From positions 1 through 17,258 of the forward strand of contig JAFSWK010000246.1 in NCBI GenBank assembly GCA_017444505.1: a stretch of DNA of 17,258 nucleotides. Reading direction: 5' to 3'. The position numbers and the translations under genes are program-made. The notes under the pieces were generated by a model. It made no database searches, had not been told where the DNA came from, and was given only the letters and a program-made list of their open reading frames with translations. The stretch's first letter is position 1; every line of letters starts with the position of its first letter. This stretch comes from Rhodocyclaceae bacterium (GTDB taxonomy: Bacteria > Pseudomonadota > Gammaproteobacteria > Burkholderiales > Rhodocyclaceae). Below, in pieces: positions 1-6,815 of the stretch.

Positions 1-45
1 GAACCGGCAACGCCCGAACCGGCGACGCCCGAACCGGCAGCCTCC
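1..45 (+). repeat. Three imperfect 15-bp tandem units encoding an EPATP-type repeat
   Basis: Three adjacent 15-bp units begin with GAACCGGC; the first two differ at one base and the third diverges at its end. Translated in the frame of the surrounding gene they give EPATP, EPATP, EPAAS. This looks like a proline-rich spacer before the adhesin-E-like domain. The array may continue upstream of the window, so the copy number is unknown. Confidence 0.7.
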
Positions 46-1239
46 GCGCCCGCTTCGCAAGACGTTGGCTGGGTGACGGTGGGCAAGGACGATGTGCGCG
101 AAGTGCAACTGGATCGCGGTGCCGTGATTGATTCGGACGCTGGTACCAAAGTTGCCTGGGTGCGCATCAACATGCTCTCTGATGGCGACCGCGACTACGC
201 CGCCATCAAGGCGATGAACCGTTTTGACTGCAATACCCGTTCCTTTACCACCTTGAAGCGCGTCTATCTCAACGCCCGTCATCACATCTTGCGCGAAGAG
301 TCGGTGAAGGACGAAGCGCCGGTGCACTTTACGGCAGGCTCGATGGACGAGCGGCTGTGGCGCGAAGTGTGCGAACAGGGCAGCTCCAGCGAAGGCGGTG
401 GCGCGGCGGCCTTGCAGGACGTGGCCGCGCGCGTTGAACAGGCGCTGGCCGCTGCCGGTGCAAAATCCGTCCGCGGTGCGGATGGCAGCACTATCGTGCG
501 CTTGGGCGGCGGCGAGGATGTGACGCCGGAACCCGCGCCAAGACCGGCGCAACGCCCAAGCACGCGCGCGGTGGCGACGGAAAGTGCGGATGGCGGGCGG
601 GATGCGCCGCTGTGCCGCCGGGGGCGCCAGCAGGCACCCATCGACATCATCGAACGCGGCCCCGAACACGAAGCCGAGCCGATTGCCTTTGATTACCGTC
701 CCGCGCCGTTCCGGATTTCGGTCAATAAACACGATGTGCGCCTAGACCTGAGCGCGCAGGAACAGCCCTCAGAGCTGTTTTACGCCGGCAAGCGCTATCA
801 GCTTGCGCAAGTCTCGCTGCGGATGCCCGGCACGCGCATCAATGCGCGCAAAATGGCGCTGGATGTGCAGTTGCTGCACAAAACGGCCAATGGCGCGGCG
901 CTGATGCTGGTGGTGCCGATGGTGGTGGGCGAATACGGCGAGTCGCCGGTGTTGGAGCAGATTCTGGCTGCGCTGCCTGCGCGCATTACGCGCAGCGTCA
1001 CGCTGCCCGGTTCGGGCGAGCTGGATTTGCCGTCGCTGATTCCCTTTGATGGCGCGTATAACCGCTATCAGGGTTCGCTGACCGAAGCGCCGTGTACGGA
1101 AAACGTCATCTGGCTGGTGATGCGCTCGCCGATGGTGATGTCGGTGGCGCAACTGGCGCAGCTTCAGAAAAAATTCCCCACGCGCCTGGGGCGTGCTGCC
1201 CAGCCCGCAAACGGGCGCACGGTGGTGACGTATCGCTGA
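1..1239 (+). CDS. Surface-adhesin-E-like protein fused to a degenerate alpha-carbonic-anhydrase domain (5' end missing)
   Basis: The frame is open from base 1, so the true start lies upstream; a GTG at 73 is in frame but falls inside the conserved domain. Numbering residues from that GTG, about residues -2 to 100 look like the surface-adhesin E (Adhesin_E) domain, with the FDC near 51-53 and a closing VC at 99-100. A low-complexity linker follows (about 103-185). Residues 186-388 follow the alpha-carbonic anhydrase pattern: QQAPIDI (186-192), GKRY (239-242), LLHKTANG (267-274), YQGSLTEAPC (332-341) and NGRTV (380-384). The three zinc histidines are replaced: the usual QFHFH reads QVSLR (246-250) and the usual ELHLVH reads DVQLLH (264-269). 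The domain is therefore expected to be catalytically dead, perhaps a binding module. No signal peptide can be judged because the N-terminus is outside the window. The family call is firm; the function is inferred. Confidence 0.8.
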   Translation, partial: EPATPEPATPEPAASAPASQDVGWVTVGKDDVREVQLDRGAVIDSDAGTKVAWVRINMLSDGDRDYAAIKAMNRFDCNTRSFTTLKRVYLNARHHILREESVKDEAPVHFTAGSMDERLWREVCEQGSSSEGGGAAALQDVAARVEQALAAAGAKSVRGADGSTIVRLGGGEDVTPEPAPRPAQRPSTRAVATESADGGRDAPLCRRGRQQAPIDIIERGPEHEAEPIAFDYRPAPFRISVNKHDVRLDLSAQEQPSELFYAGKRYQLAQVSLRMPGTRINARKMALDVQLLHKTANGAALMLVVPMVVGEYGESPVLEQILAALPARITRSVTLPGSGELDLPSLIPFDGAYNRYQGSLTEAPCTENVIWLVMRSPMVMSVAQLAQLQKKFPTRLGRAAQPANGRTVVTYR

Positions 1240-1262
1240 GGCGTCGCGCACGGGCACGGGCG

Positions 1263-1304
1263 AAAAAGCGGGCGGTGGCCATGCGCCACCGCCCGTTGCG
1301 TTTT
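1263..1304. terminator. Bidirectional rho-independent terminator between convergent genes
   Basis: A perfect 11-bp stem (CGGGCGGTGGC at 1269-1279 pairing with GCCACCGCCCG at 1285-1295) closes a 5-nt loop. On the plus strand it is followed by TTGCGTTTT; on the minus strand it is followed closely by a run of five T (plus-strand A at 1263-1267). It lies 30 bp after the plus-strand stop at 1239 and about 75 bp after the minus-strand stop at 1377, so it can serve both genes. Confidence 0.8.
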
Positions 1305-1376
1305 CAGGAAAAGGCAAGACGGTGAGGCGCGCCGAAAAACACGCGCCCGTCAGCCTGACGATACAGGAGGCGCAGC

Positions 1377-2249
1377 TTATTCGCCGCTGCCGCCGCTGTT
1401 GTCGTCGATGCGATAGAAAATCGTCGGCTGGCTTGCGTCGGCGGGCGACCAGCCGCAACCCAGCAGGCCGTTGCCGACCAGCTCAGTGGTGTCGTGCGTG
1501 ATTTTGCGCGCCACAGAGCTGCCGCCTTCGGTGAGCACGAAACCGCCCTTGCGCCATTCGATGCGGGCGTGCTGGCGGGAAGTGCGGGTGTTGTTGATGA
1601 CGATGTCGTTGCCGCGCTCGCGTCCGAGCAGGAGGATGGGATGATGGTCATCAATGTGGAAGACGAAATCCTGATAGCGTAGTTCAAGGCGAGTCGGCAT
1701 GGTTTTTGTTCCTCCTGTGAAATGCCGGGTAATCTGAAAGAGCGGGGCAGACTGAACACTGGCGATGCAGTAGCCCGCGCCCTGTTTTGCGGCGCGTACC
1801 ACCGCCTGGCTGGCGAGCGCTTCGCCGGCCTGCGCCCGGTCGACAATCTGGATGGCGGTATAAAAAGGCTCCCGCACCGCAGGGCTGCCCGAGGTAACGG
1901 AGACGGGCACGCGGTCGGCAAACAAGGGTTTGGACGGCGGCGAGGCCTGTACGCCGTGATGCAGCCCAATGCGCGCCCGCACGGGCTGACCGGCAGGCGG
2001 CGGCAAGTCTTCAATGCGTTCAAACACCGCACTGACGGCGCTGATGGCCGCGTCGCACGAGGAAAACAGTACGTACAGCCGGTGACTGTCCTGCGCCTGC
2101 ACGCGCCCGCGCAGCGGCGCACAGGCGAGCTGGGCGCGGCGCAAGGCGCGCTCCAGGATGTCCTGTGCTTCACTGTCGGGCAGTTCAGGGCTGAGCGGCA
2201 GGATTTCAACAATCAGGGCGCAGCGTGGTGCGGCGGCGGTCTCGGTCAT
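1377..2249 (-). CDS. Degenerate class III nucleotide cyclase-like domain fused to an FHA domain
   Basis: The protein has 290 residues. Residues about 10-170 match the course of a class III adenylate/guanylate cyclase: IGLHHG at 94-99 corresponds to the conserved IGLHxG, and YTAIQIVDRAQAGEALAS (130-147) to the VNxAxRLxxxAxxGxIxxS region. The two metal-binding Asp appear lost: the first site reads VEI (Glu15) and the usual GD reads Ser55-His56. Residues about 188-283 form an FHA phosphothreonine-binding domain, with GRERGND (209-215) and TSRQHARI (223-230) containing the usual Arg, Ser and His. A strong Shine-Dalgarno before Met184 could give a separate FHA-only protein. The start overlaps the ttcA stop by 4 bp (ATGA), implying translational coupling. 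It is likely a cytoplasmic signalling adaptor that reads phosphoproteins; no kinase is nearby. Confidence 0.8.
   Translation of the reverse strand: MTETAAAPRCALIVEILPLSPELPDSEAQDILERALRRAQLACAPLRGRVQAQDSHRLYVLFSSCDAAISAVSAVFERIEDLPPPAGQPVRARIGLHHGVQASPPSKPLFADRVPVSVTSGSPAVREPFYTAIQIVDRAQAGEALASQAVVRAAKQGAGYCIASVQSAPLFQITRHFTGGTKTMPTRLELRYQDFVFHIDDHHPILLLGRERGNDIVINNTRTSRQHARIEWRKGGFVLTEGGSSVARKITHDTTELVGNGLLGCGWSPADASQPTIFYRIDDNSGGSGE
1698..1716 (-). promoter_or_regulatory. Internal Shine-Dalgarno and ATG before the FHA domain
   Basis: On the minus strand a consensus AGGAGG (plus 1711-1716) precedes an in-frame ATG (plus 1698-1700) by 10 nt. It is a better ribosome-binding site than the one at the full-length start. 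Initiation here would give a 107-residue protein starting MPTRLELRYQ that holds just the FHA domain. Confidence 0.5.
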
Positions 2250-3160
2250 GGCTCCGGAGAAACGTCTTCGGTAATCGGGCGAACAAGGGGCAAGCGTACC
2301 ATGTTTGTGCCCGCTTGCAGCGCGATGGTGTCAAAGGCCGTGTCGCCGCCTTCGGGCGGGACGGGGCTGCCGCGTTCAATGTCACGGAAGGCGAACAGGC
2401 GCGCGTCGGCCAGGTGCGAGGGCACAACGTTGCGCATCGCCGTGGCGATGGAGGCGATGCGTTCGGGGTGTTGCCGCTCCCATTCGGCCAGCATCGCCTT
2501 GGCTTGCTGGCGTTGCAGGTTCGGCTGGCTGCCGCACAGATTGCAGGGGATGATGGGGTAGCGCATGGCGCGGGCGAAGCGGGCAATGTCGGCTTCGCGG
2601 CAGTCAATCAGCGGACGGATGACGACGTGCTGCCCATCGTCGCTGACCAGTTTGGGCGGCATGGCTTTCAGGCGTCCGCCGAAAAAGAGGTTGAGGAAAA
2701 AGGTTTCCAGCATGTCGTCGCGGTGATGCCCCAGCGCGATGCGGGTCGCGCCCAGTTCGCGCGCGGTGCGGTACAAAATGCCGCGACGCAGGCGCGAGCA
2801 CAGCGCGCAGGTGGTTTTGCCGGGGGCAATTTTGCTTTGCACGATGGAGTAGGTGTCTTCGGTAACGATGCGGTATTCCACGCCCAGACTTTCCAGATAG
2901 GCGGGCAGCACGTCGGCGGGGAAGCCGGGCTGTTTCTGGTCAAGATTGACGGCGACCAGCTCAAAGCGCACCGGCGCGCGCTTTTGCAGCGCCATCAACA
3001 CGGTGAGCAGGGTGTAGGAATCCTTGCCGCCGGAAAGGCAGACCATGACGCGCTCGCCCTCGCCAATCATGCCGTATTCGACGATGGCTTTGCCGGTGGC
3101 GCGTTCCAGCTTGTGTTGCAGGCGTTGCGCGGTGGCCGAGAGGGTGGGCGGCGTGCTCAT
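2246..3160 (-). CDS. ttcA: tRNA 2-thiocytidine(32) synthetase TtcA
   Basis: TtcA adds sulfur to C2 of cytidine 32 in a subset of tRNAs, using ATP and an iron-sulfur cluster. The 304-residue protein has the PP-loop ATP-pyrophosphatase motif SGGKDS at 43-48 and both conserved Cys pairs: C118/C121 (TTCALCSR) and C206/C209 (PCNLCGSQPN). GHHRDDMLETFFLNLFFGG (144-162) is typical of the TtcA branch. Length is normal for the family. Its start overlaps the upstream reductase stop by 4 bp and its own stop overlaps the next start by 4 bp, so it is the middle gene of a tightly coupled trio. No key residue is missing. Confidence 0.95.
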   Translation of the reverse strand: MSTPPTLSATAQRLQHKLERATGKAIVEYGMIGEGERVMVCLSGGKDSYTLLTVLMALQKRAPVRFELVAVNLDQKQPGFPADVLPAYLESLGVEYRIVTEDTYSIVQSKIAPGKTTCALCSRLRRGILYRTARELGATRIALGHHRDDMLETFFLNLFFGGRLKAMPPKLVSDDGQHVVIRPLIDCREADIARFARAMRYPIIPCNLCGSQPNLQRQQAKAMLAEWERQHPERIASIATAMRNVVPSHLADARLFAFRDIERGSPVPPEGGDTAFDTIALQAGTNMVRLPLVRPITEDVSPEP

Positions 3161-3957
3161 TGCGGACAGTCGGGGGCGGCGGACATCATGGAAAAATCGC
3201 GCTCGAAGCGTTGCAAATGCTGGCCGCCGTCGACCAGCAGGGTAGTGCCGGTGAGCGCGCGGTTGTGGAGCGCGAAGACGACGGCGTCGGCCACTTCGTC
3301 GGGCGTGGAAGATTGATGCAGCGGGCTGAGTGCGTGCAGACGGGCGAAGTGTTCGCCGTCACGCATCTGCGGGCCGGGCAAGGTCAGCCCCGGCGCAATG
3401 CCGACGGTGCGCACCTGCGGCGCCAGCGCCTGCGCCAGCAGCGTGCTGGCGCTTTGCAGCGCGGCTTTGGAAAGCGTGTAGCTGAGGTAATCCGGATTCG
3501 GGTTCCACAGTTTTTGGTCCAGCAGATTGATGAGCACACCCGCGCCCGGCGCGGCATTGCGTGCGCGCAGGTGTTCGTGCAGTGCCTGCGCGAGCACGAT
3601 GGGCGCGGCAGTGTTGGCGCGCAGATGGCGTTCGAGCAGGGCGTAGGTGAAAGATTCCGGATTGTCATACTCAAACAGCGCGGCGTTGTGGACGAGCGCA
3701 TCCAGCGTGCCAAAGCGCGCGAGCACGGCGGGCACCAGCGCGCGCACGCTCGCTTCGTCCTGCAAGTCGGCAACAAAATGGGCGCATTCCACGCCGCTTG
3801 CTTGCGTGCATTGGCGCGCGGTGTCGATGGCATCCGCAACGGACGCATGACAATGCACCGCCACGCGCCAGCCTTCGCGCGCCAGCCGCAAGGCAATGGC
3901 GCGCCCCAGACGGCGTGCGCCGCCGGTAATCAACACGGTGCGGGCAGGTGTGGTCAT
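3157..3957 (-). CDS. SDR-family pteridine reductase (FolM/PTR1-like)
   Basis: This 266-residue short-chain dehydrogenase carries the NADPH-binding TGGARRLG at 11-18, HNA at 90-92 in place of NNAG, the active-site YTLSK (Tyr160, Lys164) and LLVDGG at 240-245. In the strand where most SDRs have the catalytic Ser it reads NLLDQ, with Asp147. Asp at this point, together with the ARRLG coenzyme loop, is the signature of Leishmania PTR1 and bacterial FolM-type pteridine reductases. It probably reduces dihydropteridines such as dihydromonapterin or dihydrofolate, but the substrate is inferred. The TGA stop overlaps the ttcA ATG by 4 bp. The ATG lies only 18 nt downstream of a putative terminator, with a weak Shine-Dalgarno, so expression may rely on read-through or on a promoter within mtfA. 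Confidence 0.8.
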   Translation of the reverse strand: MTTPARTVLITGGARRLGRAIALRLAREGWRVAVHCHASVADAIDTARQCTQASGVECAHFVADLQDEASVRALVPAVLARFGTLDALVHNAALFEYDNPESFTYALLERHLRANTAAPIVLAQALHEHLRARNAAPGAGVLINLLDQKLWNPNPDYLSYTLSKAALQSASTLLAQALAPQVRTVGIAPGLTLPGPQMRDGEHFARLHALSPLHQSSTPDEVADAVVFALHNRALTGTTLLVDGGQHLQRFERDFSMMSAAPDCPQ

Positions 3958-3975
3958 CGGTCAGACGGCAACATG

Positions 3976-3999
3976 AAAAGCGCCCGCAGGGTCGGGCGC
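3976..3999 (-). terminator. Probable intrinsic terminator after mtfA
   Basis: Read on the minus strand, a 7-bp all-GC stem (GCGCCCG and CGGGCGC) closes a 6-nt loop and is followed by TTTT. It begins 12 bp after the mtfA stop codon. The T-run is short, so termination may be partial and the reductase-ttcA-FHA genes downstream may still receive read-through. Confidence 0.5.
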
Positions 4000-4011
4000 A
4001 GCGGCGCTATT

Positions 4012-4800
4012 TTAACAGGCTGGCGCGGGGGCGTAAGCGGCGGGGTCTTGCTGGTAGAACGCGGCCAGCAGTTGATAGACCTCGGCATAGGCGGCGCGCA
4101 GGCGGTGCGGGTCGATAAAGAACGTTTCGGAAGCGACGGCGAAAAATTCCGCCGGATGCTCGGCGGCGTAAGGGTCCAGCGGCAGGGCGTCCCACGCGCG
4201 CTCGTCGTCTGCGTCCTCAATGGCGTCGCAGCGGCGCTGAAAGTCGTCAAAGGCGGCGGCAAATACGCGCGCCCACTGCGCACGGGAAAGCGGCGCGGGC
4301 AACGGCGGGCAGCCGTTGGCTTGACCGTCGGCCATGTCCAGCTTGTGCGCAAATTCGTGCACGATGACGTTGATTTGCGGGTCAAACCCTTCGTCTTGCC
4401 AGCCGAGCAGCACGGGGCCGTCTTCGCGGGCTTCGCCGCAAACGATGTCGGTGTATTCATGCACGACGCCGTATTCGTCCATTTCCGCGCGCGGGATGAG
4501 AATCTCACCGGGATAGACGATGACGCCGAGCCAGCCGCGATAGGCTTCCACGCCCAGGTGTAGCACGGGCAGCGCGGCTTGCAGCGCGATGGCCAGCAGC
4601 ATGTCGTCGGTCAAGGTCAGGCCGCCCGCGCCGGAAAATTCTTTTTGCGCCAGACACTGCATGGCGCGCTCGCGCAGCGCCTGCGTGTGGCCGGACGGCC
4701 CCCAGGCAAGAAAGGGCAACGTGCGCTCAATGCGCTGCCAGTGCGCGGCATCGGGCGCGGCGGGCGGGCGGCGGCGCAGGGCGCGAAACGGGTCAGACAT
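4012..4800 (-). CDS. mtfA: MtfA-like zinc metallopeptidase
   Basis: The 262-residue protein matches the M90/MtfA family: the gluzincin-like zinc motif HEFAH at 148-152 followed by KLDMADG, then AEFFAVASETFFIDP (217-231), which contains the Glu expected as third zinc ligand (Glu218 or Glu225). In E. coli MtfA binds the glucose repressor Mlc and has Mlc-stimulated peptidase activity; whether an Mlc partner exists here cannot be seen. There is no signal peptide or membrane segment, so it should be cytoplasmic. The ATG lies inside the end of dadA (8-bp overlap), indicating co-transcription. The start lacks a strong Shine-Dalgarno, consistent with coupling to dadA translation. Confidence 0.88.
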   Translation of the reverse strand: MSDPFRALRRRPPAAPDAAHWQRIERTLPFLAWGPSGHTQALRERAMQCLAQKEFSGAGGLTLTDDMLLAIALQAALPVLHLGVEAYRGWLGVIVYPGEILIPRAEMDEYGVVHEYTDIVCGEAREDGPVLLGWQDEGFDPQINVIVHEFAHKLDMADGQANGCPPLPAPLSRAQWARVFAAAFDDFQRRCDAIEDADDERAWDALPLDPYAAEHPAEFFAVASETFFIDPHRLRAAYAEVYQLLAAFYQQDPAAYAPAPAC

Positions 4801-6052
4801 GGTGGGTTTCGGGCAGGAAGGGGCGCGGGTCGACCGGCGGCGTTTCCCCTTGCATCAGCGCGGTGAGCAGCCGCGCCGCGCCGCAGGAAAGCGTAAAACC
4901 CAGCGCGCCGTGGCCGGTGTTGAACCACAGACCGGGCACGCGAGATGCGCCAATGACCGGACGGTTGGATGGCGTGACCGGACGCAGCCCGCACCAGGCC
5001 TCGGCCTCGTCGCTGTACGTCGCACTCGGAAAGCTCTGTTCCAGCCAGCGGCGCAGCAGCGCGATGCGCGCCGGGTGCGGCGTGCGGTCAAAACCGCCAA
5101 TGTCGGCCATGCCCGCGACGCGCACCGTCTCCCCCAGACGCGAACAGACGATGCGGCGCGATTCATCCGTCAAACTGACCGTGGGCGCACGCTGCGCCTC
5201 GCGCACCGGCGCGGTAATCGAAAAACCTTTCACCGGATACACCGGCAGGCGCAGCCCCAGCGGATGCACCAGCGCCGCGCCGAAACTGCCCGCGCAAATG
5301 ACCACGGCATCGGCGCGCAGCCGCTCGCCCGTGTCGCCTTCTGCGCCCGCCAGCGTCGCGCCTTGCCCGTCGACTGCCGCAATCGTGCTCTGCCAGCGAA
5401 AACGCACGCCCGCGCGCGCGCATTCTGCCGCCAGCGCGCGGGCAAACAAACGGGCGTTGCCCGATTCATCGTGCGGCGCGTACAGCCCTCCGGCCAGACG
5501 CGACGCCATCGCGCCCAGTGCCGGTTCAATGTCCACGCAACGCGCGGGCGTGCACAGCGCAGAGTCGATGCCGTGCGCGGCCAGCAAGCGTTGCTTTTCG
5601 GGCAGCGCGGCCAGTTCTTCCGCACGTTCAAACAGGTGCAGAATGCCCGCCTGACGGTCTTCGTATGCCAGATTGAGTTGCGCGCGCAGCGCCGCGATGG
5701 TTTCGCGGCTTGTCCGCGCCAGTGCGGCGATGGCGTGCGCGTTGGTGGCAAAGCGCGCCGGCGCGCATTCGCGCAGAAAGCGCAACCCCCAGCGCCACAA
5801 GGCGGGGTCGGCCTGCGCCCGAAAGCGCATCGGCGCGTCTGCCCGTCCCAGCCAGCGCAGCAAAATGCGCGGCGCGGCGGGCGAAGACCACGGCTCGGGA
5901 TGGCTGGCGGAAATCTGCCCGCCGTTGGCGTAGCTGGTTTCCGTGGCGGCCTGCTCGCCGCGATCGACCACCAGCACCTCGTGCCCGGCCTGGCGCAAGA
6001 ACCACGCGCTGGTAATGCCCGAAAGCCCCGCGCCCGCAATGATGACCTGCAT
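4793..6052 (-). CDS. dadA: FAD-dependent D-amino acid dehydrogenase DadA
   Basis: DadA oxidatively deaminates D-amino acids (typically D-alanine) to 2-oxo acids and passes electrons to the respiratory chain at the inner membrane. The 419-residue protein opens with the FAD Rossmann motif GAGLSG (7-12) and an acidic strand end, VVDRGEQ. It carries TSYANGGQIS, YPVKGFSIT, WCGLRPVTPSNRPVIG and NTGHGALGFTLSCG, all at the places typical of DadA, and the length is normal. No alr/dadX racemase or Lrp-type regulator is in the window. It is the first gene of the minus-strand block; a TACAAT (plus 6089-6094) 36 bp upstream could be its -10 box, but no -35 is visible. Other glycine-oxidase-type flavoenzymes are less likely given the C-terminal motifs. 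Confidence 0.92.
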   Translation of the reverse strand: MQVIIAGAGLSGITSAWFLRQAGHEVLVVDRGEQAATETSYANGGQISASHPEPWSSPAAPRILLRWLGRADAPMRFRAQADPALWRWGLRFLRECAPARFATNAHAIAALARTSRETIAALRAQLNLAYEDRQAGILHLFERAEELAALPEKQRLLAAHGIDSALCTPARCVDIEPALGAMASRLAGGLYAPHDESGNARLFARALAAECARAGVRFRWQSTIAAVDGQGATLAGAEGDTGERLRADAVVICAGSFGAALVHPLGLRLPVYPVKGFSITAPVREAQRAPTVSLTDESRRIVCSRLGETVRVAGMADIGGFDRTPHPARIALLRRWLEQSFPSATYSDEAEAWCGLRPVTPSNRPVIGASRVPGLWFNTGHGALGFTLSCGAARLLTALMQGETPPVDPRPFLPETHHV

Positions 6053-6164
6053 GTTTGCCTTGTTTGAAAGATGAAATGCTCGCGCCGGATTGTAGCGCTG
6101 CCATCGGTCTGGCGCTTGGCCGCAAGGGCGTCTTGTGCGGCTGTTTTTGCCTGCAAAAAATGGT

Positions 6165-6191
6165 TCAAGTTTCCGGAAACCGTGCCGTTAA
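6165..6191 (+). promoter_or_regulatory. Sigma-28 (FliA) flagellar promoter for flaG-fliD
   Basis: TCAAGTTT at 6165-6172 is followed by exactly 11 bp and then GCCGTTAA at 6184-6191. The E. coli sigma-28 consensus is TAAAGTTT-N11-GCCGATAA, so 14 of 16 positions match with ideal spacing. It lies about 70 bp upstream of the flaG start. A perfect 12-bp palindrome, GTTTCCGGAAAC (6169-6180), overlaps the -35 and spacer; it may be chance or an operator. Confidence 0.88.
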
Positions 6192-6262
6192 TGTGGGTGA
6201 GCGCGATTGCCGGAACCTTGTGCAGGGCGGCATTCCCATTTTCATTTCCTAGGAGTGCGATC

Positions 6263-6727
6263 ATGAACATCACATCTGTCAGTCCCAACATGGAGGGGAT
6301 GCCTGCGGGCAGCTTGACCGTCCGTGTGCAGGGCGATCGTTCCGCTCCGGTACAGCCCGTTCAGGCAACCGATCCGGAAATGATTGCCGGTACCCAGACC
6401 GCGGATGCGGCAGCCGCTGCCGGTCAGGTCGCGGGCGGTACGCAGACAAAAGAAGGCGATGTCCAGCAACAGGCCAACAGGCAGCCCAGCGAATCGGAAA
6501 TTCAGGAAGCCATTGACGAGGTTCGCCGCGTCATTGAGCCGGTGGCACGGAACTTGCAATTCTCCGTGGACGATGACACCAACCTGACGCTGATCAAGGT
6601 GGTCGATTCGGCGACGGATGAAGTCATCCGCCAGATTCCCTCGGAAGAAATGGTGGCCATTGCCAAGGCAATCGACAAGCTGCAAGGCATGTTGCAGCAA
6701 GGCGTGTTGCTGCGCGACAAGGCTTGA
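6263..6727 (+). CDS. flaG: FlaG family flagellar protein
   Basis: The 154-residue product has a variable, Ala/Gln-rich N-terminal half and a conserved FlaG domain at about 80-152, including LQFSVDDDTNLTLIKVVD (98-115) and VIRQIPSEEMVAIAKAID (121-138). FlaG proteins affect filament length and are commonly encoded next to fliD. I chose the ATG at 6263 because AGGAG (6251-6255) sits 7 nt before it and it follows the sigma-28 promoter; the frame is open further upstream to 6071 but that part overlaps the promoter. It is the first gene of a two-gene flagellar cassette with fliD. Confidence 0.92.
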   Translation: MNITSVSPNMEGMPAGSLTVRVQGDRSAPVQPVQATDPEMIAGTQTADAAAAAGQVAGGTQTKEGDVQQQANRQPSESEIQEAIDEVRRVIEPVARNLQFSVDDDTNLTLIKVVDSATDEVIRQIPSEEMVAIAKAIDKLQGMLQQGVLLRDKA

Positions 6728-6744
6728 TTTTCAAACAACGTTGT

Positions 6745-6778
6745 ACGCAGGCTGAACCCATGAAACAACAGCCTGCGT
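6745..6778 (+). other. Perfect 10-bp stem-loop between flaG and fliD
   Basis: ACGCAGGCTG (6745-6754) pairs perfectly with CAGCCTGCGT (6769-6778) across a 14-nt loop. It begins 17 bp after the flaG stop. There is no T-run, so it is not a classical terminator; it could stabilise the flaG message or lower read-through into fliD. Confidence 0.6.
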
Positions 6779-6785
6779 GAGGTCG

Positions 6786-6801
6786 CCGGGCACGTGCCCG
6801 G
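6786..6801 (+). other. 16-bp palindrome directly upstream of the fliD Shine-Dalgarno
   Basis: CCGGGCACGTGCCCGG is a perfect 16-bp inverted repeat. It ends 1 base before the AGGAG (6803-6807) that serves fliD. As DNA it could bind a dimeric regulator; as RNA it would stack a small GC hairpin against the ribosome-binding site without covering it. Confidence 0.5.
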
Positions 6802-6815
6802 AAGGAGAAGAGCAA

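Noticed and set aside
1..45. CRISPR-like or minisatellite array
   Set aside because: There are just three 15-bp units without spacers, in frame in a proline-rich coding region.
4589..6067. 492-residue open frame on the plus strand opposite dadA and mtfA
   Set aside because: It is an antisense shadow caused by high GC; its translation is rich in Arg and Ala with no recognisable domain, while the minus strand encodes clear DadA and MtfA.
6071..6262. N-terminal extension of FlaG from an upstream ATG
   Set aside because: It would run through the sigma-28 promoter; the ATG at 6263 has a good AGGAG and gives a normal FlaG length.
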